A stretch of 10,008 nt of DNA from an uncultured Alphaproteobacteria bacterium (GTDB lineage Bacteria > Pseudomonadota > Alphaproteobacteria > Micavibrionales > Micavibrionaceae), in assembly GCA_937124505.1 (NCBI GenBank), contig CAKZKV010000253.1, forward strand, positions 1-10,008, written 5' to 3'. The notes below the pieces were generated by a model. The model was given only the letters and a program-made list of their open reading frames with translations, was not told where the DNA came from and made no database searches. The first letter of the stretch is position 1. Each line of letters starts with the position of its first letter. Both the position numbers and the translations under genes were made by a program. Shown here piece after piece: positions 6,546-10,008 of this stretch.

Positions 6546-7184
6546 CTACAACCGCACGGTTCTGATTTGCGGCGTATCGGGATTATTGGCCTCTACCTGC
6601 TGATAGGCAAGGATCGCCTGACTAAGCGCCGGGTTTGATGTCGATTTTGTCCGGTGGAGGGCTTTGGAGGAGGTCTGTTCCGTCTGTGGGTGGCCATTGA
6701 CCATATTCAGGGCATGGGCGGTAATGTCCTGTCCGGTATCATATTCAATCAGCATATTCACCATGGAAGAAGCCGCGCCAAGCGGGCCTCCAAAGATCGC
6801 GCCGCCAAGAATACGTCCGGGGCCACGGATTTCATCGCCCGATATATTGCGGTAAAGCGAGCCGATCAGGGGGATATGATGCAGCGGATTGACGATATCC
6901 AGAATATCGCCAAAGCCAAACGGCTTGGGACTGCCTGTTGACCCTGGCGCAGTTTCAGAAGGGGCGAGGGCCATGCGAAACGGTGACGATGACACGCTTT
7001 CCTTGGTTGCATTCAGTGCGTCTGCAAAACGGGCGGCGGTTTGTTCTTTGGCGCTTGAGGCCTTGCTATTCTTTTCCCAGACCGGCATGGAACCCGCCGT
7101 ACGGTCATGATTCACCATCTTGAAGGTGGCACTGTTTTCTTTTGGCTCCAGAATCTGTCCGATGGATAGTAACGATTTCAGCAT
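6546..7184 (-). CDS. Hypothetical protein with a glycine-rich hydrophobic core
   Basis: I cannot give a function. Of 212 residues, the first 85 or so are polar and probably disordered (Ser/Thr/Ala-rich). The core at about 88-160 runs from PFGFGDILDIVNPLHHIPLI, through SLYRNISGDEIRGPGRILGG, to the glycine-rich IFGGPLGAASSMVNMLIEYD and TGQDITAHAL. The tail (165-212) is polar again. The core looks like one I associate with unannotated alphaproteobacterial proteins, from memory only. Its GG-rich hydrophobic helix could insert in or lie on a membrane. There is no signal peptide. ATG 7184 follows GGGA at loose spacing. It converges on the channel gene and diverges from nfeD across an 86-base gap that must hold both promoters. 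I saw no clear boxes there. Confidence 0.75.
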   Translation of the reverse strand: MLKSLLSIGQILEPKENSATFKMVNHDRTAGSMPVWEKNSKASSAKEQTAARFADALNATKESVSSSPFRMALAPSETAPGSTGSPKPFGFGDILDIVNPLHHIPLIGSLYRNISGDEIRGPGRILGGAIFGGPLGAASSMVNMLIEYDTGQDITAHALNMVNGHPQTEQTSSKALHRTKSTSNPALSQAILAYQQVEANNPDTPQIRTVRL

Positions 7185-7270
7185 GGTCTTTTTCCCTATC
7201 TAAAGACAGGCTTTGCAACCGCCGTGCCAAATTGTTGTCTATAGCTTAAAAACCGTGCTATTTTCAAAAT

Positions 7271-8695
7271 ATGAGATACTTATTATTGACGCTTTGGTGT
7301 GTTCTGATGTCCTTTTCGGCCTATGCCCTTGTGGCAGAGGCGACCAGACCTGTCGAAACAACACCTGAAAAAAGAGACGTACACGTCCTGAAAATCGAAG
7401 GAGCGATTGCGCCGGCCTATACGGATTACCTGAAACGCGGGATCACGCGGGCGGAACATGAAAATGCTGAACTGGTTCTGATTGAACTCAATACGCCCGG
7501 CGGCCTGCTGACAAGCACGCGGCAGATGGTCTCAAGAATTATGACGGCCAAAGTTCCGATTGTGGTGTACGTCACGCCCTCCGGCGCGCATGCGGCCAGT
7601 GCGGGCACCTTCATCCTGATGTCCGCACATATTGCGGCGATGGATGAGGGAACGAATGTCGGCGCGGCGACCCCGGTACAGGTCGCATCTGTTCCAGAGA
7701 CAAAGCCAAAGCCAGAAGAAGAGTCCCCAAAAACCGCACAGGAAACTCTGGAAGAACTCCTGCAGAATATTAGAGATCCGAACGCGGAAAGCCTGAAAGA
7801 AAAGGCCGTGGAAGATACGACGGCCTTTATTCGCAGTATTGCAGACGTACGCGGGCGGAACGCGGAATGGGCGGAGAAAGCCGTGACGGAAGCGGACAGC
7901 CTGACCGCGAAAGAGGCGCTGGAACATAATGTCATTGATATTCTGGCGGTCAGCCGCGCTGACTTACTGAAACAGATTGATGGCCGTGTTGTCAAAATGA
8001 AGGACGGGACAGAGCGTACGCTTTCTACGGAAGGTGTACGTGTTGTGGAGCATGCCCCTGATTTTATGACTGAATTTCTGGCGCTGATCAGTGATCCTAA
8101 CGTGGCGGCGATCTTGATGATGATCGGTATTTACGGCCTGATTTTGGAATTTTATGCGCCGGGAACACTGGTTTCCGGCACGATTGGCGCAATCTGCCTG
8201 CTTCTGGCTTTTTATGCGTTCAGCATCCTGCCGGTGACGGGGCTGGGGGCGATGTTGATCGTCAGTGGACTAATCTTCATGTTTGCCGAAGTCTTCATTC
8301 CGTCCTTCGGCATTCTGGGCATTGCCGGGATTATCGCCCTGACCATCGGGTTGGCGGTGATGTTTGACGGCTCGGAGTTGCTGGGGGTCGGTCTGGAATG
8401 GCAGGTCATTCTAGGCATTATCACTTCTGCCGGGATTTTCATGGGAATTGGTTTCCTCTTGCTGGTCAAATCCGTCATTAGCAAGGAATTGAAAACCGGG
8501 CCAGAATCGATGATCGGCAAGGAAGCAAAAGTGCAGGAATGGGACGCGGACAAAAAAAGCGGCTATGTCTTCATCAGTGGTGAACGCTGGCAGGCAAAGG
8601 CCGCCGAGGGTGAAGACCCGATTGGCCGGGATGAAAGGGTGCTGGTGGCCTCCGTCGATGACCTGATTTTAAAGGTCAGGAAAACGACTGACTAA
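7271..8695 (+). CDS. nfeD: NfeD long-form membrane serine protease (ClpP/SppA class)
   Basis: Long NfeD proteins pair a ClpP-like serine protease domain with a membrane bundle and a C-terminal OB-fold, and usually act with a stomatin/SPFH protein in membrane quality control. Here residues 1-20 are a signal peptide. The protease domain (about 36-240) has LNTPGG (73-78), then GAHAASAGT with the nucleophile S110. K178 in KAVEDTTAFIRS aligns with the catalytic Lys138 of archaeal PH1510. GRNAEWAEKAV follows at 195-205. The Ser-Lys distance is about 27 residues longer than in PH1510, because of a charged, Pro/Glu-rich insert (140-175). Membrane segments lie at about 276-294, 302-320, 323-345, 347-365 and 378-400. 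The OB-fold begins at MIGKEAKV (414-421). Length is typical. No ribosome site is visible before ATG 7271, so initiation may be leaderless or weak. No stomatin gene is in the window; the next gene converges with a stop overlap. Confidence 0.92.
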   Translation: MRYLLLTLWCVLMSFSAYALVAEATRPVETTPEKRDVHVLKIEGAIAPAYTDYLKRGITRAEHENAELVLIELNTPGGLLTSTRQMVSRIMTAKVPIVVYVTPSGAHAASAGTFILMSAHIAAMDEGTNVGAATPVQVASVPETKPKPEEESPKTAQETLEELLQNIRDPNAESLKEKAVEDTTAFIRSIADVRGRNAEWAEKAVTEADSLTAKEALEHNVIDILAVSRADLLKQIDGRVVKMKDGTERTLSTEGVRVVEHAPDFMTEFLALISDPNVAAILMMIGIYGLILEFYAPGTLVSGTIGAICLLLAFYAFSILPVTGLGAMLIVSGLIFMFAEVFIPSFGILGIAGIIALTIGLAVMFDGSELLGVGLEWQVILGIITSAGIFMGIGFLLLVKSVISKELKTGPESMIGKEAKVQEWDADKKSGYVFISGERWQAKAAEGEDPIGRDERVLVASVDDLILKVRKTTD

Positions 8696-10008
8696 AGCCC
8701 CTCTTTTTGCAAGGCCCATTGAATCACTTTTTCCGGCTCGCTCATCTGACAGGACAGAACCAGTTGCTTGGTTTTGCGGGGGTACGTGCCTTCCCCCAGA
8801 TAGACGGAATTTTCCAGAGACAGGCGTGCGCCTTCATGGTAAAAGCGCCACCCTGCGCCATTCGGCAGCAGGAGCAAGGCTTCTTCTCCGTCGCGGATCA
8901 GGGACACCAGGACGCGTGGATGCAGATGGAAACGTACGGTGACATCGACAGGCTTTGTGAGCGCTTCCGTCCTGGTTGTCAGTTCTTCCTCCCCGCGGAT
9001 ATCATTGCCGGTGACATCGACAAAGAAACGGCGCTGATGCATGACGCCGTTCAGGGGAACATAGCCGTCATGTTTTAATGTCAGTAATTGTCCGCCGCCA
9101 ATCTCCTCACGCGTACAGGATACTTTTTTAGGCTTGCGCCCGATATGTCCGTTTTTGCGGATTTCCTGAATGTTCCGGTAATCCAGCGTCAGGGCATTAT
9201 GCGCCGCCGTTCCGCGTAACATGTCCGCCCAGTCCTCATCCATGGGATGTGTACCGCAGGAGACAAATATTCGTTCGCGGCCAATCATCAGCTCAAACGC
9301 GCCTGATGAGGCATGTACGTGCCTGTCATGCGGCCATGATGGCGCATTGCCGGTATCAACCATTAAAATCGTACGCCCTGTGGACAGGCGTTCGTAGCCT
9401 GTATGTGGAAGGGATTTCGGGATACGCCCCTTTGTGCCGGATTGCAGGATAAGACGCTCCAAAGATGGTTTTTCACCTTCCTGCGCGCCGTTAAACACGC
9501 CAAAAGACTTGTCGGTATAGCGGAAAAAGCGTAAAGAGGGCATGGCCCGGTCCAGCGCATGCTGGATTGCAGAAGGCAGCGGATAGCCCGCCCCGACAAT
9601 TGCGGCGCGTACGTCCGTCAAAATCATAACCGTTGCAAGAAGAGTGTCCGGATTACGCGAGATATGTCCACCATCTGCTAAAATCTGGTGCTCGGCCTCA
9701 TAAGACAGCGCTTCCAGCCCGTAATCCAGCCAGCGTTCACCGCCGGGCAGAGCCAGTCCGGCATAGATCAGGCCTTGCAAGGCCTCAAGAAGGGGCAGCC
9801 CCGTGTCCTGTACCGGCATGATACGGTAGAGATGGCGCGCCTGCCGCAGGATGCTGTCCAAAAGATCGTCCTGAAACTGTTCGTCCGCACTCTCACCGTA
9901 AAAATCATAAAGCGCCAGCCACATGCCAAGACGTTTTCCGAGGCGGGGAGCTTGCCATGTCTCTTCGTCCCAACCGGAAAAACGCTGTATCCATTCGTTA
10001 ATATAGGC
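8692..10008 (-). CDS. Heparinase II/III-like protein, 5' end beyond the window
   Basis: The frame is open to the right edge, so the gene starts outside and 438 C-terminal residues are visible; an internal ATG at 9924 is not the start, because upstream residues (RLGKRLGMWLALYDFYG) fit the family. Heparinase II/III-like proteins have an alpha/alpha toroid followed by a beta-sandwich and cleave uronate-containing polysaccharides; the chromosomal alphaproteobacterial members have no established substrate. Seen, counting from that ATG: end of the toroid with DGGHISRNP (84-92), SSGAFELMIG (206-215), RGTAAHNALTLDYRN (237-251) holding the His and Tyr expected near the active site, and RFHLHP (331-336). 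Related genes in Alphaproteobacteria are, from memory, often beside rsmB and purH; here the downstream neighbour is nfeD, whose stop overlaps by three bases. Family good, substrate unknown. Confidence 0.88.
   Translation of the reverse strand, partial: AYINEWIQRFSGWDEETWQAPRLGKRLGMWLALYDFYGESADEQFQDDLLDSILRQARHLYRIMPVQDTGLPLLEALQGLIYAGLALPGGERWLDYGLEALSYEAEHQILADGGHISRNPDTLLATVMILTDVRAAIVGAGYPLPSAIQHALDRAMPSLRFFRYTDKSFGVFNGAQEGEKPSLERLILQSGTKGRIPKSLPHTGYERLSTGRTILMVDTGNAPSWPHDRHVHASSGAFELMIGRERIFVSCGTHPMDEDWADMLRGTAAHNALTLDYRNIQEIRKNGHIGRKPKKVSCTREEIGGGQLLTLKHDGYVPLNGVMHQRRFFVDVTGNDIRGEEELTTRTEALTKPVDVTVRFHLHPRVLVSLIRDGEEALLLLPNGAGWRFYHEGARLSLENSVYLGEGTYPRKTKQLVLSCQMSEPEKVIQWALQKEGL

Noticed and set aside
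7426..7995. Antisense ORF of 189 codons opposite nfeD
   Set aside because: The plus-strand protein has catalytic motifs and a signal peptide; the antisense product is low-complexity Ser/Ala/Arg.

Overview
The window looks like a piece of an alphaproteobacterial chromosome. The evidence is an EF-Tu of 396 residues with proteobacterial motifs, a long-form NfeD, and a heparinase II/III-like protein of the kind common in Alphaproteobacteria. I cannot name the genus; a Rhodospirillales/Micavibrio-like lineage is only a guess. There are no CRISPR arrays, rRNA genes, complete tRNA genes or recognisable transposases.

Region 1 (1 to about 1640) is visibly AT-rich and gene-poor. It holds one minus-strand gene for a GIY-YIG/T5orf172-type protein with a Cys/His cluster, several inverted repeats, and a doubtful 108-codon ORF. 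At 1451-1470 there is a 20-base stretch that reads as the 3' end of a tRNA-Gly gene (from the T-loop to CCA), with no tRNA 5' part before it and a terminator-like hairpin about 70 bases after it. I read this as the right-hand attachment site of an integrated element whose body lies to the left. That is inference.

Region 2 (1643-3588) is a convergent pair: a nicotianamine-synthase-like enzyme (+), a family that makes metal-chelating metallophores, and an acyltransferase-3 family membrane protein (-). Their stop codons overlap.

Region 3 (3589-6532) holds tuf (EF-Tu) with a strong-looking promoter, phased A-tracts upstream of it, a leader with mutually exclusive hairpins, and a clear intrinsic terminator. 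An MscS-family mechanosensitive channel follows. tuf stands alone here, without rpsL/rpsG/fusA or the tRNA/secE neighbours.

Region 4 (6546-10008) holds a glycine-rich hypothetical protein (-), a long-form NfeD membrane serine protease (+) and the C-terminal 438 residues of a heparinase II/III-like protein (-) that runs off the right edge. Three convergent junctions (2515-2518, 6532/6546, 8692-8695) have no room for a terminator between the genes, and two share the same CTAA stop overlap. The genes of regions 2-4 do not form an obvious single pathway; NfeD, the channel and the acyltransferase are all envelope proteins. The observations most worth following are the apparently orphan nicotianamine-synthase-like gene and the tRNA-Gly remnant marking a possible island edge.
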